In this document: piece by piece, positions 1 through 8,192 of the stretch
Layout: every line of letters starts with the position of its first letter
Numbering within the stretch: the first letter of the stretch is position 1
Source of the DNA: JBNARI01 sp049718765
GTDB lineage: Bacteria; Bacillota; Sulfobacillia; DUMF01
Assembly (NCBI GenBank): GCA_049718765.1
Contig: JBNARI010000013.1
Coordinates: 1-53,538, forward strand
DNA: 53,538 nt
Direction of reading: 5' to 3'
The notes under the pieces: generated by a model
What the model saw: only the letters and a program-made list of their open reading frames with translations
Told to the model about the DNA's origin: nothing
Database searches by the model: none
Made by a program: the position numbers and the translations under genes

Positions 1-62
1 CATTTGAATTCATGGGGGTGGCGTGGTAACTTTGAAGGAGACCAAGCCTTGGGGGTGGGCGA

Positions 63-703
63 GTGGGTAAGGCTTTTGACTACAAGAAGGAATACCGTGA
101 TCTGTACGAGCCCGGGTTGGAGCCCAAGATCGTTGAACTGCCTACCATGAAGTTCGTGATGATTGACGGGGAAGGTGGCCCAGAGGGAAACCCCGAGTTT
201 GAGAGCGCAGTGGAACTGCTTTACGGCGTGGCGTTCACCATCAAGATGAGCCCCAAAAAGGGCAGGGGGTCAGAGGAGTATTTCGAGTATGTGGTCCCTC
301 CGCTGAAGGCCTGTGGTGGGTCGAAGGCAGAGGTTTTTCTTTCGAGGACAAGCACAATTGGCTGTGGACGCTCATGATTCGGCAACCCGAGTTTGTGGAC
401 GAGCGGCTGTTTGAATGGGCTTTGGAAGAACCGGAGAGGAAAAGACCTGGGGCCTTAGTGGACAGGGTGCGGCTAGACCTGCTAAATGAGGGACTGTGTA
501 TGCAGGCCATGGATGTTGGCCAATACTCCTCGGAGTCTGAGACTCTCAGGAAGATAGAAGTTTTCATCAAGGACATGGGCTTGACGGATATGGTTGGAAG
601 TGGCGGAAAGCATCACGAGGTCTACTTATCAAACCCACGGAGAGCAAGGCCAGAAAAGCTTAGGACTGTTCTCAGGCATCCGGTCAAGAGAGGAGGAACC
701 TGA
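63..703 (+). pseudogene. GyrI-like small-molecule-binding domain protein, broken by a frameshift
   Basis: Two adjacent open frames together encode one GyrI-like protein of about 210 residues. The first part (63-377, GTG start) begins MGKAFDYKKEY and runs to YVVPPLK. The second part, in another frame, continues GLWWVEGRGFSF and ends near 703 with HEIYLSNPRR-like and LKTVIRHP-like sequence typical of the family tail. Reading 305-373 in the second frame restores the expected GLWW segment, so one base appears to be missing near 310-313. The family binds small hydrophobic ligands and is often linked to multidrug response; no DNA-binding domain is present here. It lies directly before the ammonia-lyase gene, whose ribosome site overlaps its end. 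The break could be a true mutation or an assembly error. Confidence 0.75.
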
Positions 704-704
704 T

Positions 705-1673
705 TTGGCAGAAGTGACTTTCGAAAGGATTGTAGAAGCTGCGCGGCGATTGGAGGGAGTTGCCCATCGGACGCCAGTGTTAACTTCGAGGTTGCTTGAC
801 GAGCAAACTGGCAACAGGGTTTTCCTCAAGTGCGAGAACTTCCAAAGAGTAGGAGCATTCAAGTTCCGTGGGGCTTACAACGCCATAAGCTGTTTGTCCC
901 AGGAGGCACGAAGGCGAGGCGTGGTGACTTACTCGTCTGGGAACCATGCTCAGGCAATTGCTCTGGCGGGTAAGCTTCTAGGAGTTACCACTACGGTTGT
1001 TGTGCCCTCTGATGCGCCTGCAGTGAAGCTTGCGGCCTGTAAGAGGTATGGTGCAACGATCACTACTTATGACCGCAAGAAAGTGGCAAGGGAAGCGGTA
1101 GCGCAGGGGCTCATCGATAAGTACGGGTTCACTCTGATACCCCCTTACGATCACGAGGATGTCGTGGCAGGACAAGGCACAGCCGCGAAGGAGTTGTTAG
1201 AGGATGTTGGGGAGCTCGACTACGTTTTTGTGCCGTGCGGCGGGGGAGGGCTCTTGAGCGGTAGCGCAGTGAGCGTGAAGAACATGTTGCCAGGTTGCCG
1301 GGTAATTGGGGTTGAACCGGAGCTAGCGGACGACGCTACCAGGTCGTTCAAGACGGGAGTGCTCCACGAAGTCCATGATCCTCCAACGGTGGCTGACGGC
1401 CTGCGAACCAAGTCCTTGGGGAAGGTGACTTTCCCGTTGATCAGACGGTACGTTGACGATATGCTCACCGTGTCCGAGGAGGAAATAGTTTCCACAATGT
1501 ATTTTCTGTGGACCAGGCTCAAGATCGTGGTGGAACCGTCGGGTGCAGTGGGGCTAGCACCCTTATTTCACCGAAAGTTGCCCATCGAGGGCAGGAGAAT
1601 AGGCGTGATAATCAGCGGCGGCAACGTGGACGTGCGAAGTGCGGCCGAGCTTTTCGCGGGAGTGACGGATTGA
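705..1673 (+). CDS. PLP-dependent serine/threonine (or hydroxyaspartate) ammonia-lyase
   Basis: This is a fold-type II PLP enzyme of 322 residues that would deaminate a hydroxy-amino acid such as threonine or serine to a 2-oxo acid and ammonia. The Schiff-base lysine lies in AFKFRGAYN (K53), the substrate loop is SSGNHAQA (about 78-84), and the phosphate-binding glycine loop is GGGGLLSG (179-186). The residues E204, A208 and D210 in VEPELADDA match the divalent-metal site of serine racemase and threo-3-hydroxyaspartate ammonia-lyase, and AFKFRGA also resembles those more than biosynthetic IlvA. There is no C-terminal ACT regulatory domain, so it is a catabolic type. The start is the TTG at 705, 8 bases after AGGAGG (691-696). 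Whether the substrate is serine, threonine or hydroxyaspartate, or whether it racemises, cannot be settled here. Confidence 0.88.
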   Translation: MAEVTFERIVEAARRLEGVAHRTPVLTSRLLDEQTGNRVFLKCENFQRVGAFKFRGAYNAISCLSQEARRRGVVTYSSGNHAQAIALAGKLLGVTTTVVVPSDAPAVKLAACKRYGATITTYDRKKVAREAVAQGLIDKYGFTLIPPYDHEDVVAGQGTAAKELLEDVGELDYVFVPCGGGGLLSGSAVSVKNMLPGCRVIGVEPELADDATRSFKTGVLHEVHDPPTVADGLRTKSLGKVTFPLIRRYVDDMLTVSEEEIVSTMYFLWTRLKIVVEPSGAVGLAPLFHRKLPIEGRRIGVIISGGNVDVRSAAELFAGVTD

Positions 1674-1674
1674 G

Positions 1675-2664
1675 TTGGCAGAAGTGCGCGAGGTGGCTCA
1701 AGGGGTATTCCAAATCCAGTTGCAGGTTCCGTTTGGGAAAGGTACAGCCAACTCGTACATAGTCTCAAAAGGCAGAGACTCGATCGTGGTCGATGCTGGG
1801 GCTGATTGCGAACAGAACCAGGAGGTTTTCCTCGAAAGCCTTAAAGGCATAGGCTTAGCTCCCCGAAACGTAAAGGCCATACTGATTACTCATGCCCACC
1901 CAGATCACTGGGGGCTTGCCAGGTGGTTACACCAGTTGTCCGGAGCCCCCGTGTGGGTTCCAGAAAAGGAAGCTTGGATGCTTGAAGCTTGGAGGGACGG
2001 CGCGGAGGAGCATTTCTCACGCATCCGGAGGTTCTTCGAAAGGCACGGCATGCCCCAGGAAAAGCTCCAACTGGCAGCCGCCCTCAGGAGGCGTGCCATG
2101 CAGTTGGGCATACCCCCAGAAGCAGACTTGCTCGCGGTAGACGGTAAGCCTGCAGGGGCGCTGCAAGTACCCGGGTTGAGCCTTATCACCGTGGTAACTC
2201 CGGGGCACACCCTGGGACATGCGTGTTACTGGGCGCCCGAGCGTGACCTGGTGTTCTGTGGGGACCACCTATTGCCTGATATCAGCCCAAATGTGGGGGC
2301 TGCGCTTGGAGACGAATCCCTGGACGCTCTTGGATCGTATCTTTCTTCTCTCGAAAAACTAAAAGGATTAAACGCCAAACTGGGTTTGCCTGGCCATGGG
2401 GAGCCCATTTCAGATATCGCCGGAAGGGTCGAGGAGATTAAGGTGCACCACACCCAACGTCTAGCCCAGGTGACCGAGGCGCTCCGAAGCGGCGCCCAAA
2501 CTGTCTACCAGGTGGTGCGGGCCCTTTTCCAGGGCGACATGACACCAGTTGATTACCAGCTTGCGTTTTTTGAGGTATACGCCCACCTTGAGCGGCTTGT
2601 AAGGGAGGACTTGGTTGGAAAGCAAGAAGTAGACGGCGTTTTGGTCTACCGAAATCAGGTCTAG
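1675..2664 (+). CDS. MBL-fold metallo-hydrolase
   Basis: The 329-residue protein carries the full metallo-beta-lactamase metal set: THAHPDH (H73, H75, D77, H78), TPGHT, FCGDH and LPGHG. This predicts a binuclear zinc hydrolase in the cytoplasm; no signal peptide is seen. After the catalytic domain a helical C-terminal region of about 80 residues (from KVHHTQRL onward) resembles the winged-helix-like tail of LACTB2-type MBL proteins. The TTG start follows the upstream stop by one base, so it is very likely co-transcribed with the ammonia-lyase gene. The substrate is unknown; thioesters, lactones and phosphodiesters are all known for the fold. Confidence 0.82.
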   Translation: MAEVREVAQGVFQIQLQVPFGKGTANSYIVSKGRDSIVVDAGADCEQNQEVFLESLKGIGLAPRNVKAILITHAHPDHWGLARWLHQLSGAPVWVPEKEAWMLEAWRDGAEEHFSRIRRFFERHGMPQEKLQLAAALRRRAMQLGIPPEADLLAVDGKPAGALQVPGLSLITVVTPGHTLGHACYWAPERDLVFCGDHLLPDISPNVGAALGDESLDALGSYLSSLEKLKGLNAKLGLPGHGEPISDIAGRVEEIKVHHTQRLAQVTEALRSGAQTVYQVVRALFQGDMTPVDYQLAFFEVYAHLERLVREDLVGKQEVDGVLVYRNQV

Positions 2665-2709
2665 CAAAGTCCAAGCCGCGGGTGGCGTGTGTAGGTTTGC
2701 CGAGAACCG

Positions 2710-3546
2710 TCACATGGGACGACTGGGGTTTGCGTAGCAATAGACGCAGCCGTGGAAGCACATGCTGTAGCTGCCAACGTCCAGGGAATGGGTGCACATG
2801 CAGTCCTGGCGCTGGCCGTAGTGCCTGCGGTAATGGAGGTTGAGACCGAAGAGACTGTTGATGAGCTCCTCATCGATACACTTACCCCTGGGGATGTGCC
2901 AGTCGTGGGGCGAATCGGGCTCACAACAAGATTGGATTTCTAAGCCCAACTCCCGGGCAATGTTGCCCAGCGCTTGCATTACGGTGTGGGTTTGTAGCTC
3001 AAGCTGATCTGGGCTTGGCATTGTGATTCCCCGGGACGCAAGATGCTTGAGGCGCTTCACCACCTTTGGGTACAGGTCTACCTTGCTTACCACAACTCGC
3101 GTTACACAATCACGCAGCTTGAGCCCAAGATTGCCGAACTGATCGACGTGGAATTGCGGTGGGGTAATACTCGTAATGCATACGGGGTCGTAACGCCAAA
3201 TCACCGCGCCAGTCGGTAAGAGTTCCGCAAGCTCGAACAGATAGTGTATTCGGTCAGCCAGAGCAGGCAAGTTGGGCTCGAGAGCTTCAGGATAACCGTT
3301 TATGGTGAAATGGAAGCAAAACCTGTAACCCAGCCGTTTCAGCCACCGAAAGTCCTCCAGTGGAGCCTGTGGGGCCTTACTCCAGAAGACTATTGCGTCC
3401 ACAGAGTCGGGGCTTAGTACCACCGGCCTGCGTTGCCTGGGGTTGTAAGGATTCACTACCTCCAGTCTGCCTTGTGCAATGGCGTTTTTGAACCATTGCC
3501 AGTGGAACGCAGGGATATCAGTTCGCCTGCTCACGCTCAGGATCAC
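2710..3546 (-). CDS. DUF1848 family protein with C-terminal CX3CX2C motif
   Basis: A 278-residue protein recognised as DUF1848 from the N-terminal ILSVSRRTDIPAFH, the FWSKAP segment and the cysteine-rich C-terminus. The last 40 residues hold CMCTHSLDVG then CFHGCVYCYAN, a CX3CX2C arrangement identical in spacing to the cluster-binding motif of radical SAM enzymes, but at the C-terminal end rather than the N-terminal end. The GTG start at 3546 has GGGAGG seven bases upstream and gives the usual family beginning; an upstream ATG at 3576 has no such site. It is a single gene converging on the MBL gene. The biochemical role of the family is not known to me. Confidence 0.85.
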   Translation of the reverse strand: MILSVSRRTDIPAFHWQWFKNAIAQGRLEVVNPYNPRQRRPVVLSPDSVDAIVFWSKAPQAPLEDFRWLKRLGYRFCFHFTINGYPEALEPNLPALADRIHYLFELAELLPTGAVIWRYDPVCITSITPPQFHVDQFGNLGLKLRDCVTRVVVSKVDLYPKVVKRLKHLASRGITMPSPDQLELQTHTVMQALGNIARELGLEIQSCCEPDSPHDWHIPRGKCIDEELINSLFGLNLHYRRHYGQRQDCMCTHSLDVGSYSMCFHGCVYCYANPSRPM

Positions 3547-3721
3547 GGTCTTGCCTCCCAATAATACATTATACATTCATTGGGGTCTCGTTCCAGCGAA
3601 AAGGTTTATACATTTTGAATTCATGAATTTCAGATGGCAAGCAGGAAAAGCGGCGCTTGCATCGAATATGTTCAAGGTCACACCGTGCATGAAAATCCGG
3701 GTTGTTCTTGGGGGGCCTTCC

Positions 3722-4891
3722 ATGAGCGCTCTTACCTTGATAAAAAATGCAAAGATATACGGACGAGGAGAAGCTATGGACCTACTCCTGGGCGGTGGAC
3801 GGGTGCTAGGGGTAGGCCCAGGGCTTGGCGTTGTTGGGACAAGTGTCAACGTAGTTGACGTGGAAGGCCGTGCTGTGGTTCCTGGCCTTGTGGATCAGCA
3901 CATACACTTCATTGGAGCTGCTGGAGACGAAGGGCCAAACAGCCAAACGCCAGAGCTCTTCGCCTCGCACCTTGTCTGTGCGGGGGTCACCACGGCAGTG
4001 GGCTGCTTGGGATTTGGAAGGGCAACCGAAAGCGTCAAGCACCTGTATGCCAAGGCTGTGGCGCTCCAACAGGAGGGCGTTTCTACGTTTGTCTACACCG
4101 GTTCCTTCTCTGTTCCCTCCCCAACGATTACTGGAAGCGTAGCAGAAGACATAGTGCTCATGGACAAGGTGCTAGGGGTAAAGGTGGCAATTGGAGACGC
4201 ATATTGCTCCCAGCCCACACTTTGGGAGCTCGCCCGGATTGCTTCAGAAGCGTACGTAGCGGGGTTGCAGGCAAGCAAGGCTGGCGTAGTGCACCTGCAC
4301 GTAGGTCATCATGGAGACCCGTTCCAGACAATCGAAGAGGTGCAGCGGCTGTCCGGGGTACCCAAGAAGCAGTTCATCCCCACTCACTGTAATTGGAGCA
4401 AGCAACTGGTGGACGGAGCCAAGTCCTATGCGCTGAAAGGCGGATTCGTTGACCTTAGCACAGTCTTGAGCCCTACCAGAGGAAGCATCACTTCAGTAAA
4501 GGCTTCCACTGTGGTGCAAGAACTGATGTCAGCTGGTGTCGGGCTTTCTCAGATCAGCTTGAGTTCTGATGGCAACGTTGGTATGCCCGTAAGGCTTTCT
4601 GACGGCACTAAGGTTGGCTTGTACCTGGAAAGGGTGGGTTCTCTGTGGGCTGAGATTGCCGATCTGGTTAGGGCAGGACTTGGGCTTGAGGATGCAGTGA
4701 AGCTCGGGTCTGAGAACCCAGCCAGGCGCCTTGGCTTGTTTCCCGCAAAGGGAGCCATCCTTCAAGGGTCAGATGCTGACCTGCTGGTTGTCAACGATGA
4801 CCTCACTATCCATAGCACCTACGCCAAAGGTGTATTAGTATATCACCAAGGGCAATGCTTGCTAAGAAAGCACTTCGAAAGGGAGGAGTGA
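3722..4891 (+). CDS. iadA: Isoaspartyl dipeptidase (beta-aspartyl peptidase)
   Basis: The product hydrolyses beta-aspartyl (isoaspartyl) dipeptides, which arise from damaged proteins and, in some bacteria, from cyanophycin breakdown (beta-Asp-Arg). It is an amidohydrolase-superfamily TIM barrel of 389 residues, the same length as E. coli IadA. Visible metal and catalytic positions are the DQHIHF pair (H60, H62), the carbamylated-lysine candidate K154 in GVKVAIGDAY, the histidines of HLHVGHHG (191-197), H222 in PTHCNW and D283 in LSSDGNV. The ATG at 3722 gives the family length; an in-frame ATG at 3689 would add 11 residues. The stop overlaps the start region of the deiminase-family gene, so the two are translationally coupled. 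Confidence 0.9.
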   Translation: MSALTLIKNAKIYGRGEAMDLLLGGGRVLGVGPGLGVVGTSVNVVDVEGRAVVPGLVDQHIHFIGAAGDEGPNSQTPELFASHLVCAGVTTAVGCLGFGRATESVKHLYAKAVALQQEGVSTFVYTGSFSVPSPTITGSVAEDIVLMDKVLGVKVAIGDAYCSQPTLWELARIASEAYVAGLQASKAGVVHLHVGHHGDPFQTIEEVQRLSGVPKKQFIPTHCNWSKQLVDGAKSYALKGGFVDLSTVLSPTRGSITSVKASTVVQELMSAGVGLSQISLSSDGNVGMPVRLSDGTKVGLYLERVGSLWAEIADLVRAGLGLEDAVKLGSENPARRLGLFPAKGAILQGSDADLLVVNDDLTIHSTYAKGVLVYHQGQCLLRKHFEREE

Positions 4892-4899
4892 ACCTGGCT

Positions 4900-5838
4900 G
4901 TGGAGGAAGTGACAGTTAGGGGAGAGCGATGGTTCCCTTCGGACCGCACGTTTGCCGAAGAGATGCCCGAGCTGTGGGGGGATTGGTACTGCGACTCCGA
5001 GGTTGGGAAGCTCAGGGCAGTGCTCATGCACCGTCCTGGTCCAGAGATAGATAACATGAAGGACCCTGCTCCATACAGGTTTAAGGCGCTCATGGATCCT
5101 GAGAAAGCCAGGGCACAACACGACGCGCTGGCTGAGATCTACAGGCAACACGGGGTAAAGGTCTATTACGTGGAGCAGACCAGGCTTGACAGGCCCAACG
5201 CCATTTTCATGAGGGACCTGATGTTCATGACCCCTGAGGGTGCAATAATAGGTAGGCCGGCCATGGCCTCACGCAGGGGAGAGGAACGCTATGTTGCGGA
5301 GGCCCTTGCCAAGCTGGGTGTTCCCATCATTAAAACGGTGAACGGCGATGGCATATTCGAAGGGGCCTGTGCCATGTGGGTCGATAGGGAAACGGTTATC
5401 CTTGGAACAGGTTCCCGGTGCAACCAGTCTGGAGCAGCTCAGGTGGAATCTGAGCTCAGGAACATTGGGGTCAAATACGTGATCAAGTTCCAAATACCAT
5501 ACGGACATGCCCACATCGATGGTCTGATGAACATTGCTGACAGAAAGACTGCCATCGTGTTTCCCTGGCAGGTGCCATACGATGTGTGCAAGGCGCTCTT
5601 GGATAGGGGTTTCACAATTCTGGAGGCAACTGACATAAGGGAGGTCAAGCTCACCTTTGGAGTTAACTTTGTGGCGCTAGAACCAGGGAAGGTGGTGATG
5701 CCAGCGGGCAATAAGAATTGCAAGGCGGTCCTCGAATCGGCTGGAATCAGCGTGATCGAAGTGGACATTTCCGAGTTGATGAAGGGATGGGGAGCAGTCC
5801 ACTGCATGACTGCCTTCCTGAAAAGGGATCCAATCTAA
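4900..5838 (+). CDS. Arginine deiminase / dimethylarginine dimethylaminohydrolase family enzyme
   Basis: A guanidine-modifying-superfamily protein of about 312 residues, expected to act on arginine or a substituted arginine through a covalent thiouronium intermediate. The superfamily residues are all visible: PNAIFMRD (D106), FEGA (E154), HID (H205, D207) and the nucleophile C302 in GAVHCMT. In place of the common EGGD/EGAD the sequence reads EGAC (C157). The start is uncertain: GTG 4888 overlaps the iadA stop but leaves only one base after GGGAGG; GTG 4900, chosen here, and CTG 4894 fit that site better. It sits between iadA and an amino-acid ABC importer, which suggests catabolism of an arginine-containing compound. 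Deiminase and dimethylaminohydrolase activity cannot be told apart here. Confidence 0.82.
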   Translation: MEEVTVRGERWFPSDRTFAEEMPELWGDWYCDSEVGKLRAVLMHRPGPEIDNMKDPAPYRFKALMDPEKARAQHDALAEIYRQHGVKVYYVEQTRLDRPNAIFMRDLMFMTPEGAIIGRPAMASRRGEERYVAEALAKLGVPIIKTVNGDGIFEGACAMWVDRETVILGTGSRCNQSGAAQVESELRNIGVKYVIKFQIPYGHAHIDGLMNIADRKTAIVFPWQVPYDVCKALLDRGFTILEATDIREVKLTFGVNFVALEPGKVVMPAGNKNCKAVLESAGISVIEVDISELMKGWGAVHCMTAFLKRDPI

Positions 5839-5861
5839 ACTGAAGAGACGGAGGGATAACC

Positions 5862-6737
5862 ATGTCCTATGGCAAACGAGTATTAACGGTGCTTGCAGCA
5901 GTTTTGGTCCTGGCTATTGTGCTGGTGGGGTGCAGCTCTGGCGCCACTCAGACAGCTCAAAAGCAGGCCCCAGCGCCAGCAGAAGCGCCCAAGGCGGCAG
6001 CCAAGTCTACCATTGACAAAGTCAAAGAAAAGGGCGAACTTGTTGTTGGTACCGCGCCTGGCTACTTCCCCTTCGAGATGATCGACAAGCAGGGCAACAT
6101 CATTGGTTTCGACATTGACATTGCAAAGAAAATCGCAGACACCCTTGGGGTGAAGATGAGAGTCGAAAGGTACGGCTTCGACGGTTTGATCCCGGCACTT
6201 CAGACAGGCAAGGTGGACATGGTGATTGCCGGGATGACCATTACTGGCAAGCGTGCCCTTGCGGTGAGCTTCTCCAACCCCTATTATGAGACGGGCCAAG
6301 TGCTCCTTGTAAGCAAGAAGAACAACCCCAACGTGAAGTCCTGGAAGGACTTGGACGTGAAGGGCAAGGTTATCGGGGTTTCCTTGGGGACCACCGGCGC
6401 CATGCTTGCAAAGCAGCTGTTCAAGAACGCCGAGGTGCGGGACTTTGACATCTTCCCAGACGCTTGCCTTGCAGCGTCCACGGGCAAGATCGATGGCATA
6501 GTGTACGACGAACCTGGCGTGAGGGTTTACGTGTCCCAGCACCCAGATTCGGTGTACGGGATATATGACTTGCTGTCAGTGGAAAACCTGGGCATTGCGG
6601 TGCAGAAGGACGATTTCCCCACAATCCAGTGGCTCAACTCTTTCCTCTACTCGTACAAGGACGGGCCTGAGTATAAGGCCGCAGTGGACAAGTGGTTCGT
6701 TAAGATGGACTGGATGAAGGACGTAGAGATAAAGTAG
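5862..6737 (+). CDS. Amino-acid ABC transporter, substrate-binding lipoprotein
   Basis: A family 3 solute-binding protein of 291 residues. The N-terminus is a lipoprotein signal (basic start, hydrophobic stretch about 6-22, lipobox LVGC with the modified cysteine at about 24), followed by an Ala/Pro/Lys linker and the bilobed domain from KVKEKGELVVGTAPGYFPFE onward. The GFDIDIAKKIA and ALQTGKVDMVIAGMTIT segments are typical of polar amino-acid binders (His/Arg/Gln type). The ATG at 5862 has GGAGGG upstream. It is the first of three transporter genes in a row. The ligand is inferred, from the neighbouring deiminase-family gene, to be arginine-like. Confidence 0.92.
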   Translation: MSYGKRVLTVLAAVLVLAIVLVGCSSGATQTAQKQAPAPAEAPKAAAKSTIDKVKEKGELVVGTAPGYFPFEMIDKQGNIIGFDIDIAKKIADTLGVKMRVERYGFDGLIPALQTGKVDMVIAGMTITGKRALAVSFSNPYYETGQVLLVSKKNNPNVKSWKDLDVKGKVIGVSLGTTGAMLAKQLFKNAEVRDFDIFPDACLAASTGKIDGIVYDEPGVRVYVSQHPDSVYGIYDLLSVENLGIAVQKDDFPTIQWLNSFLYSYKDGPEYKAAVDKWFVKMDWMKDVEIK

Positions 6738-6760
6738 TGGCGTGAGCAGGGGGTGCCTCT

Positions 6761-7426
6761 GTGATTTCTGGGTACACGATGGACTGGAGAGTTATAAAGG
6801 AGTACCTTCCGGTGTTGCTGTACGGAGTGGTGCTCACCTTGAGGTTATCCGTATTGGCAATAATGGTTGCCATAGTCATAGGGGTTATAGCTGGGCTGTG
6901 CCGAATCTCCAGAAATCCCGTGATTTCCTTTATTGCCGCCGCATACGTGGAGTTCCTCAGAGGCATACCCCTGCTAGTTTTCCTGATGTTCATTTACTTC
7001 GGGATAGGCAGCTTCATAAACCTGGACGTGCAGGTAGCTTCGGTGTTCGGTCTGGGCATATTTGCCGGGTCGTTCGTTGCCGAGATCGTTCGCGCGGGCA
7101 TTGAGTCCATTCCAAAGGGACAGATGGAAGCTGCGCGGTCGTCTGGCATGACGTACCTTCAGGCAATGTGGCTCATAATCCTCCCCCAAGCGTTGCGGCG
7201 CATATTGCCGCCACTTGCGGGTCAGTTCATTTCCCTAATCAAGGATTCGTCCCTTGTGTCGGTGATTTCTGGCAAGGACCTCACCCTCCAGGCCAGAAAC
7301 GTGATAATCGCCACCTTCCGTTCCTTTGAAGTGTGGGCATTTACGGCACTGCTATACTTTGCCATGACCTTCACATTGTCGCAGCTATCTCGCTTCCTGG
7401 AGCGCAAGTTCAAAGTGGAGCATTGA
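6761..7426 (+). CDS. Amino-acid ABC transporter permease
   Basis: A HisM/GlnP-type permease of 221 residues with about five membrane segments. The EAA loop that contacts the ATPase is clear (EAARSSGMTYLQAMWLIILPQALRR, roughly 125-150), and YVEFLRGIPLLV matches the conserved polar amino-acid permease motif. The GTG at 6761 follows a GGGGGTG site; an in-frame ATG six codons later is possible. Only one permease gene is present, so a homodimer is expected. Confidence 0.92.
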   Translation: MISGYTMDWRVIKEYLPVLLYGVVLTLRLSVLAIMVAIVIGVIAGLCRISRNPVISFIAAAYVEFLRGIPLLVFLMFIYFGIGSFINLDVQVASVFGLGIFAGSFVAEIVRAGIESIPKGQMEAARSSGMTYLQAMWLIILPQALRRILPPLAGQFISLIKDSSLVSVISGKDLTLQARNVIIATFRSFEVWAFTALLYFAMTFTLSQLSRFLERKFKVEH

Positions 7427-7456
7427 CTTAGCCAAGCATAGGGGTGTTTGCAGAGC

Positions 7457-8182
7457 ATGGTTGAGATTCGCAACGTGTACAAGAGATACGGCCACCTGCA
7501 GGTGCTGAACGGAGTGAACCTCACGGTGGAAGACGGGCAAGTGGTGGTGATTTCCGGGCCGAGCGGTGCAGGCAAGAGCACCTTGCTTCGCACCATAAAC
7601 GGATTGGAGCCAATAAGCTCGGGCGAGATCGTGGTTAATGGGGTGAGCGTCCACTCCAGGGGAACGAACTTGAACAAGCTGAGGCAGGAAATTGGTTTCG
7701 TGTTCCAGCATTTCAACCTTTACCCCCATCTCACCGCTTTGCAAAACGTGATGATTGCGCCAGTGTACGTGAAGAAAATGCCCAGGGCGGAAGCTGAGGT
7801 GAAAGCCAAGGAATTGCTGGTAGGCCTGGGGCTTGGGGACAAGATTAACACCTACCCGGCCCAGCTTTCTGGAGGGCAGCAACAGAGGGTGGCAATTGCC
7901 CGGGCCTTGGCGATGGAACCTAAGGTGATGCTCTTCGACGAGCCTACCTCCGCGCTTGACCCCGAGATGATAAAGGAAGTGCTTGATGCCATGAAAGCCC
8001 TTGCCAAGAAGGGCATGACCATGATAGTGGTGTCCCACGAGATGGGGTTTGCGAGGGAAGTGGCTGACAAGGTGGCGTTCATGGATAAAGGAATCATAAT
8101 CGAGGAAGCGCCACCCGAAGAGTTCTTCGAAAACCCCAAGAATCCGCGGGTGAAGGAGTTCCTCGGCAAAATACTGCGGTGA
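7457..8182 (+). CDS. Amino-acid ABC transporter ATP-binding protein
   Basis: A GlnQ/HisP-type ATPase of 241 residues. Walker A is GPSGAGKST, the Q-loop FQHFNLYPHLTA, the signature LSGGQQQRVAIARAL, Walker B VMLFDEPTSALDP and the H-loop VVSHEM. The ATG at 7457 lies 10 bases after GGGGTG, better placed than the TTG at 7448. It ends the importer operon and converges on pyruvate kinase with only 10 bases between the stops; no hairpin terminator fits in that gap. Confidence 0.94.
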   Translation: MVEIRNVYKRYGHLQVLNGVNLTVEDGQVVVISGPSGAGKSTLLRTINGLEPISSGEIVVNGVSVHSRGTNLNKLRQEIGFVFQHFNLYPHLTALQNVMIAPVYVKKMPRAEAEVKAKELLVGLGLGDKINTYPAQLSGGQQQRVAIARALAMEPKVMLFDEPTSALDPEMIKEVLDAMKALAKKGMTMIVVSHEMGFAREVADKVAFMDKGIIIEEAPPEEFFENPKNPRVKEFLGKILR

Positions 8183-8192
8183 CATTATGGTG

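Noticed and set aside
3..3625. The 12-base string TTTGAATTCATG occurs at 3-14 and again at 3614-3625.
   Set aside because: It is short and AT-rich, flanking sequences differ, and no other copies or repeat structure were found.
7385..8185. Long open frames antisense to clear genes, for example opposite the ABC ATPase (7385-8185), the binding protein (5883-6542) and clpC (26025-26939).
   Set aside because: They lie opposite well-supported genes, show no family features, and are expected from the GC-biased third positions of the real genes.
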